DNA of 10,000 nt, taken from Desulfarculus sp. (GTDB taxonomy: Bacteria > Desulfobacterota > Desulfarculia > Desulfarculales > Desulfarculaceae). Below the pieces are notes generated by a model. The model worked only from the letters and a program-made list of their open reading frames with translations. It made no database searches and had not been told where the DNA came from. Position 1 is the stretch's first letter. Each line of letters starts with the position of its first letter. The stretch covers positions 1 to 10,000 of the forward strand of contig JAIWNN010000059.1 of the NCBI GenBank assembly GCA_020216805.1, in the 5' to 3' direction. Both the position numbers and the translations under genes were made by a program. Positions 1 through 6,559 of the stretch are shown piece after piece.

Positions 1-588
1 GCGCTCCAGACGGGCCAGGAGGGCCTCGGTCTGGTTGCGGCCCTGGCCGGCCTCCCGCTCCAAGGCCCCCAGGCGGGATTGGTGGCCGGCGGCCAGCTCG
101 CTCAGGCGGCGTTCCAGGTCGCGCAGGCGCTGGCCCTGGGCGCGGGCGATGTCCTCCAGGGCGTCCAAACGCTGGTCGCTCTGGGCCAGGCGGCGCAGGT
201 TGTCCAGGTGGTGGGGTATCAAGGCGTTCATGGCCTTGACCAGTTCGTCGTTGAAACGCACCTGGCGGGCCAGCCAGACGCTCAGGGGGAAGCGGGTCAG
301 CTTGTGGATGAGCTTTTTCAGCCCCAACACCAGGCGGCCCTTGATCCCGCCCCGGTGGGTGGTCACCCCCCACTCCAGGGTGTTCCAGAGCTGGTTCAGC
401 TCCGCGCGCTGGGTCTCCAACTGGGCGGCGGCCATGTCCTGCACCGCCTGGTCAAATTCCAGCGCCGCGGCCTCCACCTTGCGGATCTCGGCCGGGTCGT
501 AGAAACCTTGGGCCTTTTTCTCCTGGACGTTGCGCTCCACCTCGGCCAGGAGCGCGGCCACGTCCAGCTTGGGGGCTGGATTTTGCAT
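1..588 (-). CDS. N-terminal part of a coiled-coil protein coupled to wzt; probable methyltransferase or glycosyltransferase (partial)
   Basis: Reading leftward from the ATG at 588-586, the frame stays open to the window edge and gives 196 residues starting MQNPAPKLDVAALLAEVE; the rest of the gene lies outside. The ATG shares one base with the wzt stop (TGATG), so translation is probably coupled. Residues about 55-70 form a Trp-containing patch (LWNTLEWGVTTHRGG), followed by a basic amphipathic stretch (LVLGLKKLIHKLTRFPLSVWL) and an N-D-E-L-V-K-A-M-N helix. From about residue 115 to the edge the sequence is Leu/Arg/Glu/Gln-rich with heptad-like spacing, typical of a coiled coil. From memory, this layout (VQEKK near the start, then SHR/THR, then KKLI/RKLTRW, then FN..L..A.N) precedes methyltransferase or glycosyltransferase domains in polysaccharide clusters. 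No catalytic domain is visible here, so enzyme activity is inference. The gene start is well supported; the function is only moderately so. Confidence 0.8.
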   Translation of the reverse strand, partial: MQNPAPKLDVAALLAEVERNVQEKKAQGFYDPAEIRKVEAAALEFDQAVQDMAAAQLETQRAELNQLWNTLEWGVTTHRGGIKGRLVLGLKKLIHKLTRFPLSVWLARQVRFNDELVKAMNALIPHHLDNLRRLAQSDQRLDALEDIARAQGQRLRDLERRLSELAAGHQSRLGALEREAGQGRNQTEALLARLER

Positions 589-1826
589 CAGGCCTCCCGC
601 CGCGGGGCCAGCGACCAGCGGTGGGGCGGACGGAAGACGCCCTCGTCGCCCACCGGGCTGCGCACCGCGAAGCTGGTGATCTGCTTGATGTAGTCATAGG
701 CGCGGCCGTCCTTGGCGTGGGCGGCCACGTCCAGCAGGTAGGTGCCCTGCACCAGGTCCAGGCGCTCGATGGCCAGGCGCACGGTTCCCGCCGGCGGGGC
801 CTGACCCAGCTCGGCCCGGTCGATGTGGGTGTTGCTGCCATAGCAGAGCACCCCCTGGGCGGTGCTGAGCGCCACCCCGAAGACCAGGTCGTCGGTGGGC
901 TTGACCTGGCGGTAGTCGATCTCCAGGGTCAGCGCCTCGCCGTGCTGGAAGACCGCCCGCTCCCCCCCGGCGGCGTCCAACACCCGCACCGCCTCGATGA
1001 CCACGTCGCCGTCACCCCAACGCTCCTGCCTCAGCTCGCCCTCGGACTGGCACTGGTCGCGCCGGATCTGGTCCTCCTGCGTCGCCACCTTCTGGCGATA
1101 GGCGTCGATCACCGGCTTGGGCTCGCCCCGGGCGGCCACGCAACCACCGTCCAGCCAGATCACCTCGTCGGCGTATTTCTCCACCGCGCCCAGGTCGTGG
1201 GTCACCAGCACGATGGTCTTGCCCGCGCGGCGGAACTGGTTGACCTTGTCCTCGCACTTGTGGGCGAAGGCCTCGTCGCCCACCGCCAGCACCTCGTCCA
1301 CCAACAGCACGTCCGGGTCCACGTTGACCGCCACCGAGAAGCCCAGGCGCACGTACATGCCCGAGCTGTAGGTGCGCACCGGGGCGTCGATGTACTCGCC
1401 CAGGCCGGAGTAGGCCACGATGTGGTCGAAGCGCTCGGCGATCTCCTTCTTGGACAACCCCAGGATGGCGGCGTTGAGCTGCACGTTCTCCCGCCCGCTG
1501 AACTCGGGATGGAAGCCCGCCCCCAGCTCGATCAGACTGGAGACCCGGCCCCGCACCTTGACCACCCCCGCGTCGGGCTTGTAGATGCCGGCCAGGATCT
1601 TGAGCAGGGTGGACTTGCCCGAGCCGTTCTGGCCGATGATGGCCAGGGTGCGCCCGGGATCGACGCTGAAATTCACCCCGTCCAGCACGGTCACCAGGTC
1701 GCGCCGGCGCTGGCGGGAGAAGGGCCGCAGCAACAGGCTCTTCCAGGTGCCGTAGTCGCGTACCAGCATCTCGCGCCGAAAGCGCTTGACCAGGTCGCTG
1801 ACTTCTATGGCTGGTGGGCTGGACAT
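588..1826 (-). CDS. wzt: Wzt-type polysaccharide ABC transporter, ATP-binding subunit with C-terminal glycan-binding domain
   Basis: Cytoplasmic ATPase that with Wzm exports a lipid-linked O-antigen or similar glycan across the inner membrane. The 412-residue product has the nucleotide-binding domain first: Walker A GQNGSGKST at 65-73, the LGAGFHPEFSGRENV segment typical of O-antigen/teichoic-acid ATPases at 101-115, a signature of the YSSGM form at 153-157, Walker B VLLVDE at 173-178 and the switch His in THD at 209-211. A linker of about 250-270 leads to a beta-rich domain (about 271-405) ending GVFRPPHRW, as in the Wzt C-terminal domain that in E. coli O9a-type systems recognises the modified end of the glycan. 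The start at 1826 places the domain right at the N-terminus (AIEVSDLVKRF) and has GGGGAG three bases upstream, a rather short spacing. The gene is separated from its permease wzm by a 265-base repeat-bearing spacer, which is unusual for a wzm-wzt pair. The stop overlaps the next gene by one base. Confidence 0.95.
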   Translation of the reverse strand: MSSPPAIEVSDLVKRFRREMLVRDYGTWKSLLLRPFSRQRRRDLVTVLDGVNFSVDPGRTLAIIGQNGSGKSTLLKILAGIYKPDAGVVKVRGRVSSLIELGAGFHPEFSGRENVQLNAAILGLSKKEIAERFDHIVAYSGLGEYIDAPVRTYSSGMYVRLGFSVAVNVDPDVLLVDEVLAVGDEAFAHKCEDKVNQFRRAGKTIVLVTHDLGAVEKYADEVIWLDGGCVAARGEPKPVIDAYRQKVATQEDQIRRDQCQSEGELRQERWGDGDVVIEAVRVLDAAGGERAVFQHGEALTLEIDYRQVKPTDDLVFGVALSTAQGVLCYGSNTHIDRAELGQAPPAGTVRLAIERLDLVQGTYLLDVAAHAKDGRAYDYIKQITSFAVRSPVGDEGVFRPPHRWSLAPRREA

Positions 1827-1894
1827 CTACTCCCCGCATCAAGATGACGCGTTTCTAGAGCGCCATGCTTGCCGTCGCGCACCCGGCGCCCGTT

Positions 1895-2058
1895 GTCATC
1901 ACGAGCGCAGCGGCTTTTGTCATCGCGAGCGTGGCAACGCCATTTCTCTGCTCGTTTCGGTCAAGAGCTTGCTTCGTCGCCGAAGCTCCTCGCAATGACA
2001 AAAGGGAGTCATTGCGAACCGGGAGCTCTTGTCATTGCGAGCGCAGCGAAGCAATCTC
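1895..2058. repeat. Cluster of short intergenic repeats (GTCATTGCGAGCGCAGCG family) in direct and inverted copies
   Basis: A unit is seen at 1895-1912 (GTCATCACGAGCGCAGCG) and again at 2031-2048 (GTCATTGCGAGCGCAGCG), matching at 16 of 18 positions. A diverged copy starts at 1919 (GTCATCGCGAGCGTGGC). A copy in the opposite orientation occupies 1965-2001, and a truncated one lies at 2009-2017 (TCATTGCGA). I recognise the core from memory as a dispersed extragenic palindromic-type repeat common in Desulfobacterota and some other bacteria, usually near GAAGCAATCTC as here at 2048-2058. No transposase or attachment site accompanies it. It could be a MITE-like or REP-like element; the exact family name is not certain. 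Confidence 0.8.
1965..2058 (-). terminator. Large imperfect inverted repeat downstream of wzm; possible attenuator or RNA stem
   Basis: The inner arms are a perfect 13-base inverted match (1989-2001 CTCGCAATGACAA against 2029-2041 TTGTCATTGCGAG). The outer arms match at 11 of 12 (1965-1976 GAGCTTGCTTCG against 2047-2058 CGAAGCAATCTC). Transcribed from wzm this would form a two-tier stem starting 33 bases after the wzm stop. No clear run of U follows the stem, so an intrinsic terminator is not demonstrated. It may instead partly block read-through into wzt, protect the wzm message from 3' decay, or simply reflect two repeat copies inserted in opposite orientation. Confidence 0.45.
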
Positions 2059-2091
2059 TCCTGGCTTTTTCTCCCGGCTAACGCCCGCCTG

Positions 2092-2874
2092 CTAGATCTT
2101 CTCCGCGAAGTATTCCTTGTAGTGCTCGAAAACCCGGACGCCCACCGCCAGGATGGCCAGGCTCAAGAGCGCCAGCAGGCCCAGGTGGTCCCAACGCGGC
2201 CAGCGCCCCCAGAAGATGACGTCGTGATAGGACAGGGTGAAGACCGCCGCCGGGTTGAGGTAGACCAGCCATTGCCAGCGTTCCGGCACCTGGGTCAGGG
2301 GGTAGAGCACCGGGGTGAGGAAGAACCACAGGGTGATCAGGTTGCCCAGGATGTGGCGGGTGTCGCGCATGAAGACCGTGGCCACGCACAGCACCAACAC
2401 GCAGGCGAAGGTGAAGGCCAGATGCACCAGGGCCACCACCGGGAAGGCCAGCATGGCCGGGCCGGGGCGCAGGCCGTCGGCCAGCATGAAGAACAGCAAG
2501 ATCGGCAGGCTGAGCAGGAAGTTGACAAAGTTGCTGACCACCTTGACCGCCGGCAGCACCTGCTGGGGAAAAAGGACCTTGGTCACCAGGCTGCCGCCGT
2601 CCACGATGGCCCCGGCGCCCTCCATCAGGCCCTGGGAGAAGAAAATCCAGGGAAGCAGGCCGGTGAACATGAAGACCGCGTAATGCTCCATCTGCACCCG
2701 GAAGTAGACGCTGAAGACCAGGGCGTAGACCAACAGCAGCAACAGGGGGTTGAGGAAGGTCCATAAAAAGCCCAGCACCGAGCCCCGATAACGGCCCTTG
2801 AGTTCGCGGCCGGCCAGGGCCGCCACCAGGGCGCGATGTCGCCAGAGCTCGCCGAGATGCCGGGTCAGGAGCAT
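2092..2874 (-). CDS. wzm: Wzm-type polysaccharide ABC transporter permease (ABC-2 family)
   Basis: Inner-membrane subunit of the ABC exporter that pairs with the Wzt ATPase encoded downstream. The 260-residue product has the usual Wzm length and the conserved N-terminal block ELKGRYRGSVLGFLWTFLNP at about 24-43. Hydrophobic segments lie at about 33-55, 65-85, 110-133, 140-168, 175-195 and 229-247, matching the six-helix ABC-2 topology. Other family marks are LLPWIFFSQ at 73-81, VLFPQQVLP at about 100-108 (coupling region), FMRDTRHILG at 168-177 and the YLNPAA motif at 205-210. The start at 2874 begins MLLTRHLGELWRHR, a normal amphipathic N-terminus, and has AGAGGAAG about 8 bases upstream. 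A candidate sigma-70-type promoter lies in the 97-base gap before it. The sugar carried cannot be read from this protein. Confidence 0.95.
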   Translation of the reverse strand: MLLTRHLGELWRHRALVAALAGRELKGRYRGSVLGFLWTFLNPLLLLLVYALVFSVYFRVQMEHYAVFMFTGLLPWIFFSQGLMEGAGAIVDGGSLVTKVLFPQQVLPAVKVVSNFVNFLLSLPILLFFMLADGLRPGPAMLAFPVVALVHLAFTFACVLVLCVATVFMRDTRHILGNLITLWFFLTPVLYPLTQVPERWQWLVYLNPAAVFTLSYHDVIFWGRWPRWDHLGLLALLSLAILAVGVRVFEHYKEYFAEKI

Positions 2875-2921
2875 GGAGCGGTCTTCCTCTCCGGCGGGGC
2901 GAACAGCCCGCCAAGACGGTC

Positions 2922-2950
2922 AATTTACCACGCGTGGCGATGGGGGTAAA
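2922..2950 (-). promoter_or_regulatory. Candidate extended -10 promoter for wzm-wzt
   Basis: Read on the minus strand: -35 TTTACC (2950-2945), a spacer of exactly 17 bases, then TGG followed by -10 TAAATT (2927-2922), an extended TGn -10. A start near 2915 would leave a leader of about 40 bases before the wzm ATG. The spacer contains a perfect 10-base palindrome, CCACGCGTGG (2928-2937), which overlaps the TG element and could be an operator. Each hexamer matches the consensus at 4 of 6 positions, so this is a prediction. Confidence 0.45.
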
Positions 2951-2971
2951 GGCTGGCTCCGGCCGGGATGG

Positions 2972-4372
2972 TCAGTAGGCGTTGGGATGGATGAACCCCT
3001 TGACCAGGGTCAGGAGCATGATCTTGAGGTCAAAGGCCAGGGACCAGTTCTCGATGTAGTAGAGGTCGTGCTGGATGCGTTTTTCCAGGCTGGTGTTGCC
3101 GCGCCAACCGTTGATCTGGGCCCAGCCGGTGATGCCGGCCTTGACCTTGTGGCGCAGCATGTAGCCCGGCACCTTGCGTTTGAAATCGGCGATGAACTCC
3201 GGCCGCTCCGGCCGGGGCCCCACCAGACTCATCTCGCCCCGGAGCACGTTGAAAAATTGGGGCAATTCGTCCAGGCTGGTGGCGCGCAAAATCGAGCCCA
3301 GGCGGGTGCGGCGGGGGTCGGACTCCCGGCACCAGACCGGACCGCACTCCTCCTCGGCGTCGGCCCGCATGGTGCGAAACTTCAGCATGGTGAAGACCCG
3401 CCCGTCCAGTCCCATACGCTGCTGGCGGTAGAGCACCGGCCCCGGACCGGAGCAGAGACGCACCAACAGCGCGATCAGGAGCATCAAGGGCCCTAGGACG
3501 ATGATGCCCACCAGGCTGCCCAGCACGTCCACCAGGCGCTTCATGACTTTGTTCCAGCCCTCCAGCGGGCTGCCACGCAGGCCGATGATGGGCAGCCCCT
3601 CGAACTCCTCCACCGAACCGTGCAGGCTGATGTAACGGTAGAGATCGGGCACGATCTTGACGTCCACCATCTCCTCGGCGATGTTGTCGATCACCTCGTG
3701 GATGCGGTCGTGGGCCGACAGCGGCAAGGCGATGATCACCACTTGGATGGGGTGGCGGGCCAGAATGGTCTGGACCTGGTCGAACAGCCCCAGCACCGGC
3801 GCGCCGTCCACCTTCTGCCCCACCAGCTCTGGACGGCGAGTGAGAAAACCCACGATGCGCAGGCCCAGCACCGGGTTGCAGCGGATCTTCTGGGCCACCA
3901 TCCGCCCCAGCTCCTCCGCCCCCACGATCAGCACCCCCTCGCCGGCGTGCTCGGGATGCAGCCGCCCCCAGACCCAGCGCAGCAGGGGCCGGTAGAGCAG
4001 CATCGCAACCATCTGGATCACGAAGAAGTGGGCGAAGACCAGGCGGCTGAAGTCATAGGGGCGCAGGAACCAGGTGATGGTCACCGCCACCACCACCGCC
4101 GCGCCGTTGGCCTTGACCACCGGCCACAGGGTCTGCATCAGCCCCGCCCAGGGCCGGCGGTAGACGCCCATGGCCTGGAGGGTGAAGGCGTAGACCGCCT
4201 CCACCAGGATCAGGAGCAGGGCGTAGAGCTGAAAATCGGGCACGCCCTTGGTGACCGGAAGGATGGGATGGTGGAAACGGATGTAGTAGGCGGCCATCCA
4301 ACACAAGGCCACCAGGGCTAGGTCGCCCAAGAAAAGGAGAGACCGGAAGAATTGCAGCCGTTTTTGGAACAT
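2972..4372 (-). CDS. Undecaprenyl-phosphate sugar-1-phosphate transferase (WcaJ/PssY-like polyprenyl glycosylphosphotransferase)
   Basis: Initiates a surface polysaccharide by moving a sugar-1-phosphate from a UDP-sugar to undecaprenyl phosphate in the inner membrane. The 466 residues are full family length. Four N-terminal hydrophobic segments (about 12-32, 47-68, 89-103, 112-130) precede a Rossmann-like CoA_binding_3 domain (about 145-265, starting GVLIVGAEELGRMVA). The catalytic sugar-transferase domain follows: KRLVDVLGSLVGI at 278-290 (membrane re-entrant helix), KFRTM at 331-335, the Asp-Glu dyad in SLDELPQ (D368, E369), the VGPRPERPEF block at 384-393, GITGWAQINGWRG at 413-425 and DLYYIENWSL at 436-445. 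The WNKVMKRLVDV junction resembles enzymes annotated as glucose phosphotransferases, but the sugar is inference. The first ATG is at 4372, with an in-frame TGA two codons before it, so no longer start is possible; the ribosome-binding site is weak. It lies 62 bases after dksA and 97 bases before wzm. Confidence 0.93.
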   Translation of the reverse strand: MFQKRLQFFRSLLFLGDLALVALCWMAAYYIRFHHPILPVTKGVPDFQLYALLLILVEAVYAFTLQAMGVYRRPWAGLMQTLWPVVKANGAAVVVAVTITWFLRPYDFSRLVFAHFFVIQMVAMLLYRPLLRWVWGRLHPEHAGEGVLIVGAEELGRMVAQKIRCNPVLGLRIVGFLTRRPELVGQKVDGAPVLGLFDQVQTILARHPIQVVIIALPLSAHDRIHEVIDNIAEEMVDVKIVPDLYRYISLHGSVEEFEGLPIIGLRGSPLEGWNKVMKRLVDVLGSLVGIIVLGPLMLLIALLVRLCSGPGPVLYRQQRMGLDGRVFTMLKFRTMRADAEEECGPVWCRESDPRRTRLGSILRATSLDELPQFFNVLRGEMSLVGPRPERPEFIADFKRKVPGYMLRHKVKAGITGWAQINGWRGNTSLEKRIQHDLYYIENWSLAFDLKIMLLTLVKGFIHPNAY

Positions 4373-4434
4373 GGCTCAGGCCGCGCCGGGGGTCAGGGCC
4401 TTCACGCGGACCGGACGCATCCAGGGTTGCCGCT

Positions 4435-4797
4435 CTATTTGCCCCGAGCCCTTTCCATGGCCTCCTGACGCTTCTTGCAATCGAAGCACAGGGTGGTGAC
4501 CGGACGGGCCACCAGGCGCTCCTCGCCGATCTCCTCGCCGCAGGATTCGCAGATGCCGAAGGAGCCGTCCTCGATGCGGCCCAGGGCCTCCTCGATCTTG
4601 CCGATTAGCTTGCGCTCGCGGTCGCGGATGCGCAACAAAAAGTTGCGGTCGGACTCCAAGGCGGCCCGATCGGTGGGATCCGGAAAATTCTCCTTGCTGT
4701 CGGTCATGCCCGCGACGGTGCGTTCGGCCTCGCTGAGCAGCTCGTCGAGCTGTTCTTGGAGAAGCTTTCGGAAATACTCGATCTTTTCCTGGTTCAT
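4435..4797 (-). CDS. dksA: DksA/TraR-family RNA polymerase-binding transcription factor
   Basis: DksA enters the secondary channel of RNA polymerase and with ppGpp reprograms transcription in the stringent response. The 120-residue product from MNQEKIEYFRKLL has a coiled coil (about 5-75) with the tip motif DPTDRA (D40, D43, A45), which matches the DxxDxA tip needed for activity in E. coli DksA. It then has a C4 zinc finger with C83-x2-C86 and C104-x2-C107 (GICESCGEEI, TTLCFDCKKR). It is shorter than the 151-residue E. coli protein, lacking part of the N-terminal extension, a size common in related phyla. The frame is open upstream to an ATG at 4932, but I chose 4797 because GGAGG sits 8 bases before it, the family homology starts there, and the longer version would run through the promoter and into moaC. 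Retention of all four cysteines argues for a classic zinc-bound DksA. Confidence 0.93.
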   Translation of the reverse strand: MNQEKIEYFRKLLQEQLDELLSEAERTVAGMTDSKENFPDPTDRAALESDRNFLLRIRDRERKLIGKIEEALGRIEDGSFGICESCGEEIGEERLVARPVTTLCFDCKKRQEAMERARGK

Positions 4798-4805
4798 GGG
4801 CACGC

Positions 4806-4810
4806 CCTCC
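4806..4810 (-). promoter_or_regulatory. Ribosome-binding site of dksA
   Basis: GGAGG on the minus strand, 8 bases before the ATG at 4797. It decides the start against the longer open frame that reaches 4932. Confidence 0.8.
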
Positions 4811-4835
4811 AGTGTGGCCGGGTGATCGAGGGGCG

Positions 4836-4864
4836 AGTTTATCATGCCCCGGCCAGTGTGTAAA
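4836..4864 (-). promoter_or_regulatory. Sigma-70-type extended -10 promoter of dksA
   Basis: Minus strand: -35 TTTACA (4864-4859, 5 of 6 to consensus), a 17-base spacer ending TGA, then -10 TAAACT (4841-4836, 4 of 6). TGA before the -10 makes an extended TGn element. Transcription would begin near 4829, giving a leader of about 31 bases that contains the GGAGG site. It lies entirely in the 83-base gap between moaC and dksA, so dksA can be expressed separately from the rpoZ-dnaJ-moaC run, and the sugar transferase 62 bases downstream may share this transcript. Confidence 0.6.
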
Positions 4865-4880
4865 GTCCGGGCCGGGCCGG

Positions 4881-5348
4881 CTATCCCCGTTGCCAGACTC
4901 CACTTTTGCCGCCGCTCTTCTCCAGCAGCCACACCCCTTCGATGAACGCGCCCCGCTCCACGCCCTTGATCATGTCGTAGAGGGCCAGGGCCGCCACCGC
5001 GGCCGCGGTCATGGCCTCCATCTCCACTCCGGTGTTGGCGGTGGTCTTGGCCGTGGCCTCGATCAACACCCCGTCCTCCTCCAGGGTCAGGTCCACCGCC
5101 ACCGCGCTCAGGGGCAAGGGATGGCAGAGGGGGATCAGGTCTGGGGTGCGTTTGGCGGCCTGGATGCCGGCGATGCGGGCCACGGCCAGGGCGTCGCCCT
5201 TGGGCAGGTGGCCGGCGCTCAGCAGGGCCAAGGTGGGCGGCGTGAGCCGCAGGCGGGCCCGGGCCTTGGCCTGGCGCTGGGTCGGGGGCTTATGGCCCAC
5301 GTCCACCATGTGGGCCTGGCCGCGCTGGTCCAGATGAGTCAAAGCCAT
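4881..5348 (-). CDS. moaC: Cyclic pyranopterin monophosphate synthase MoaC
   Basis: Second step of molybdenum cofactor biosynthesis: converts the MoaA product 3',8-cyclo-7,8-dihydro-GTP to cyclic pyranopterin monophosphate in the cytoplasm. The 155 residues match the family length. Visible marks: [14 protein letters not shown] at 14-27, the [19 protein letters not shown] block at 50-68, [10 protein letters not shown] with the conserved His at 76, the [10 protein letters not shown] active-site block at 106-115 (E109, E111) and LYDMIKG at 123-129 with the catalytic-position Asp125 and Lys128. The start at 5348 is fixed by a perfect AGGAGG six bases upstream; a longer open frame to 5552 overlaps dnaJ and has no homology. 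It follows the dnaJ stop by 19 bases, so it is probably co-transcribed with dnaJ. No other moa, moe or mob gene is in the window, so it is separated from the rest of its pathway here. Confidence 0.96.
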   Translation of the reverse strand: MALTHLDQRGQAHMVDVGHKPPTQRQAKARARLRLTPPTLALLSAGHLPKGDALAVARIAGIQAAKRTPDLIPLCHPLPLSAVAVDLTLEEDGVLIEATAKTTANTGVEMEAMTAAAVAALALYDMIKGVERGAFIEGVWLLEKSGGKSGVWQRG

Positions 5349-5354
5349 GCCCCG

Positions 5355-5360
5355 CCTCCT
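5355..5360 (-). promoter_or_regulatory. Ribosome-binding site of moaC
   Basis: A full AGGAGG on the minus strand, 6 bases from the ATG at 5348. It rules out the longer reading frame that would begin inside dnaJ. Confidence 0.85.
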
Positions 5361-5367
5361 CGGCCCG

Positions 5368-6504
5368 CTACAGGCCCCAACGGCGCTTTTTCTTCTTGCG
5401 GGTGGCGGCCTCCTCCTCGGCTCCGGCCTCGGGCTCGGGCTCCGGCGCAGCGGCGCTATCTCCCAGGGCGGCGAACTCCTCCAGCAGCTCCCGTTGACGA
5501 CGGTCGAGATTTTTAGGAGTTGCCACCACCAGCTGCACCAGCATGTCCCCACGCCGGTCGTCGCGCAGGCGGGGCATGCCCAGCCCCGGAATCCGCACCA
5601 CCTCGCCGGTCTGGGCCCCCTCGGGGATCGCCATCTCCACCGGGCCGTCGATCAGGCTGTCCACCAGCACCGTCCGCCCCAGGGCGGCCTGGACCATGGA
5701 GACCCTGAGCTGGCGGTAGATGGAGTCGCCGTCGCGCTCGAAAACCGGGTGCTGCTTGAGATGCACCACCACGTAGAGATCGCCGGGCCCGCCCCCCAGG
5801 CTGCCGCCCTCGCCCTCCCCCCGCATCCGCAGGCGCTGACCATGACCGATGCCGGCGGGGATGCGAACGGTCAGTTCCTTTTCTTGGTAGACCCGACCCC
5901 GGCCTCGGCAGGCCGGGCAGGGGTCGGTCACCACCCGGCCGTCGCCGCGGCAGTCGGGACAGGTGGTGGCCAGGCGGAAAAAGCCCTGGCTGCGCAGGAC
6001 CTGGCCCTGACCTCGGCAGGTGGGGCAGATCACCGGGTCGGCCCCGCCCTTTTGGCCCTTGCCCTGGCATTGCTGGCAGGCCAGTTCGCGCCCCACCATG
6101 AAGGAGGCCTGTTTGCCCAGGGCCGCCTCCTCCAGGCTCAGCTCCAGGTCGTAGCGCAGGTCACGGCCAGGCTGGGGGCCGCTGCGGGGCCGGGCCCCGC
6201 CGAAGCCGAACAGGCCCTCGAAGATGTCGCCAAAGGCGCTGAAGATGTCGCCCACCCCGCCGAAACCGCTGAAGCCGGTGTTCTTGAGCCCATCGTGGCC
6301 GTAGGCGTCATAGAGACGACGTTTTTCGGGGTCGCGCAGGACCTCGTAGGCCTCGGCCGCCTCCTTGAAGCGCTCCTCGGCCTCGGCGTCGCCGGGGTTG
6401 CGGTCGGGATGGTATTTGAGGGCCAACTGGCGATAGGACTTCTTGATGACCTCAAGGTCGGCGGTTCGCTCCACGCCCAGGATCTCGTAATAACAGCGCT
6501 TCAT
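5368..6504 (-). CDS. dnaJ: Chaperone DnaJ (Hsp40, type I)
   Basis: Cytoplasmic co-chaperone that delivers unfolded proteins to DnaK and stimulates its ATPase. All type I parts are present in 378 residues: J domain at 1-70 with HPD at 32-34; Gly/Phe-rich linker at about 76-105 with the [13 protein letters not shown] motif; four zinc motifs starting at C143 (CQQCQGKG), C160 (CPTCRGQG), C182 (CPDCRGDG) and C196 (CPACRGRG); and C-terminal substrate-binding and dimerisation domains (about 205-345, including [19 protein letters not shown]). The last 28 residues form an acidic then strongly basic tail ([11 protein letters not shown] followed by KKKKRR), unlike the short end of E. coli DnaJ. The ATG at 6504 is secure because an in-frame TGA lies two codons upstream, though the ribosome-binding site is poor. 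Neighbours are a small helical gene upstream and moaC downstream; dnaK and grpE are not in the window. Confidence 0.97.
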   Translation of the reverse strand: MKRCYYEILGVERTADLEVIKKSYRQLALKYHPDRNPGDAEAEERFKEAAEAYEVLRDPEKRRLYDAYGHDGLKNTGFSGFGGVGDIFSAFGDIFEGLFGFGGARPRSGPQPGRDLRYDLELSLEEAALGKQASFMVGRELACQQCQGKGQKGGADPVICPTCRGQGQVLRSQGFFRLATTCPDCRGDGRVVTDPCPACRGRGRVYQEKELTVRIPAGIGHGQRLRMRGEGEGGSLGGGPGDLYVVVHLKQHPVFERDGDSIYRQLRVSMVQAALGRTVLVDSLIDGPVEMAIPEGAQTGEVVRIPGLGMPRLRDDRRGDMLVQLVVATPKNLDRRQRELLEEFAALGDSAAAPEPEPEAGAEEEAATRKKKKRRWGL

Positions 6505-6547
6505 GGCCGATCAGCCTGCAATTCGGAGGTTTGATTGTTGGCGGCCC

Positions 6548-6559
6548 GGGACGCGTCCC
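6548..6559. repeat. 12-base perfect palindrome upstream of dnaJ
   Basis: GGGACGCGTCCC sits in the 96-base gap between the small gene and dnaJ, 44 bases before the dnaJ ATG. It could form a short hairpin in the message or be a protein-binding site. No CIRCE element or sigma-32-type promoter is visible in the gap. In such GC-rich DNA a chance origin is possible. Confidence 0.4.

Larger units (their letters stand above)
1827..2091. other. wzm-wzt intergenic spacer carrying a repeat island
   Basis: This 265-base stretch has no convincing gene on either strand; the short plus-strand reading frames across it have no family resemblance and run through repeat copies. It holds several copies of a GTCATTGCGAG-type unit in both orientations (1895-2058) and looks less GC-rich than the flanking genes, with runs such as CTTTTTCTCC. 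Just upstream of wzt there is only the GGGGAG ribosome-binding site. I see no convincing promoter for wzt here, so wzt probably depends on read-through from wzm. Confidence 0.75.

Noticed and set aside
621..1847. A 408-codon open frame on the plus strand opposite wzt
   Set aside because: It is the antisense of a gene with intact Walker A, signature and Walker B motifs; its translation is His/Gln/Val-rich with no domain, as expected from GC-rich third-position bias.
1895..2058. CRISPR array
   Set aside because: Repeat copies are imperfect, in both orientations, with irregular spacing and no unique spacers or cas genes.
1865..2095. Short plus-strand open frames across the wzm-wzt spacer
   Set aside because: They run through repeat copies (including SLRAQRSNL-like peptide readings of the repeat) and have no homology or consistent start site.
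4376..4417. A 14-codon frame (MRPVRVKALTPGAA) ending just before the sugar transferase, as a leader peptide
   Set aside because: No ribosome-binding site or attenuator-like hairpins or codon runs; it is a chance frame in the gap after dksA.
4798..4932. Longer N-terminus for DksA starting at 4932
   Set aside because: The extension overlaps the end of moaC and the predicted promoter, and family homology plus a GGAGG site support 4797.
5347..6534. A 395-codon open frame on the plus strand opposite dnaJ
   Set aside because: Antisense of a complete DnaJ; the translation is Ala/Gly/His-rich with no recognisable motif.
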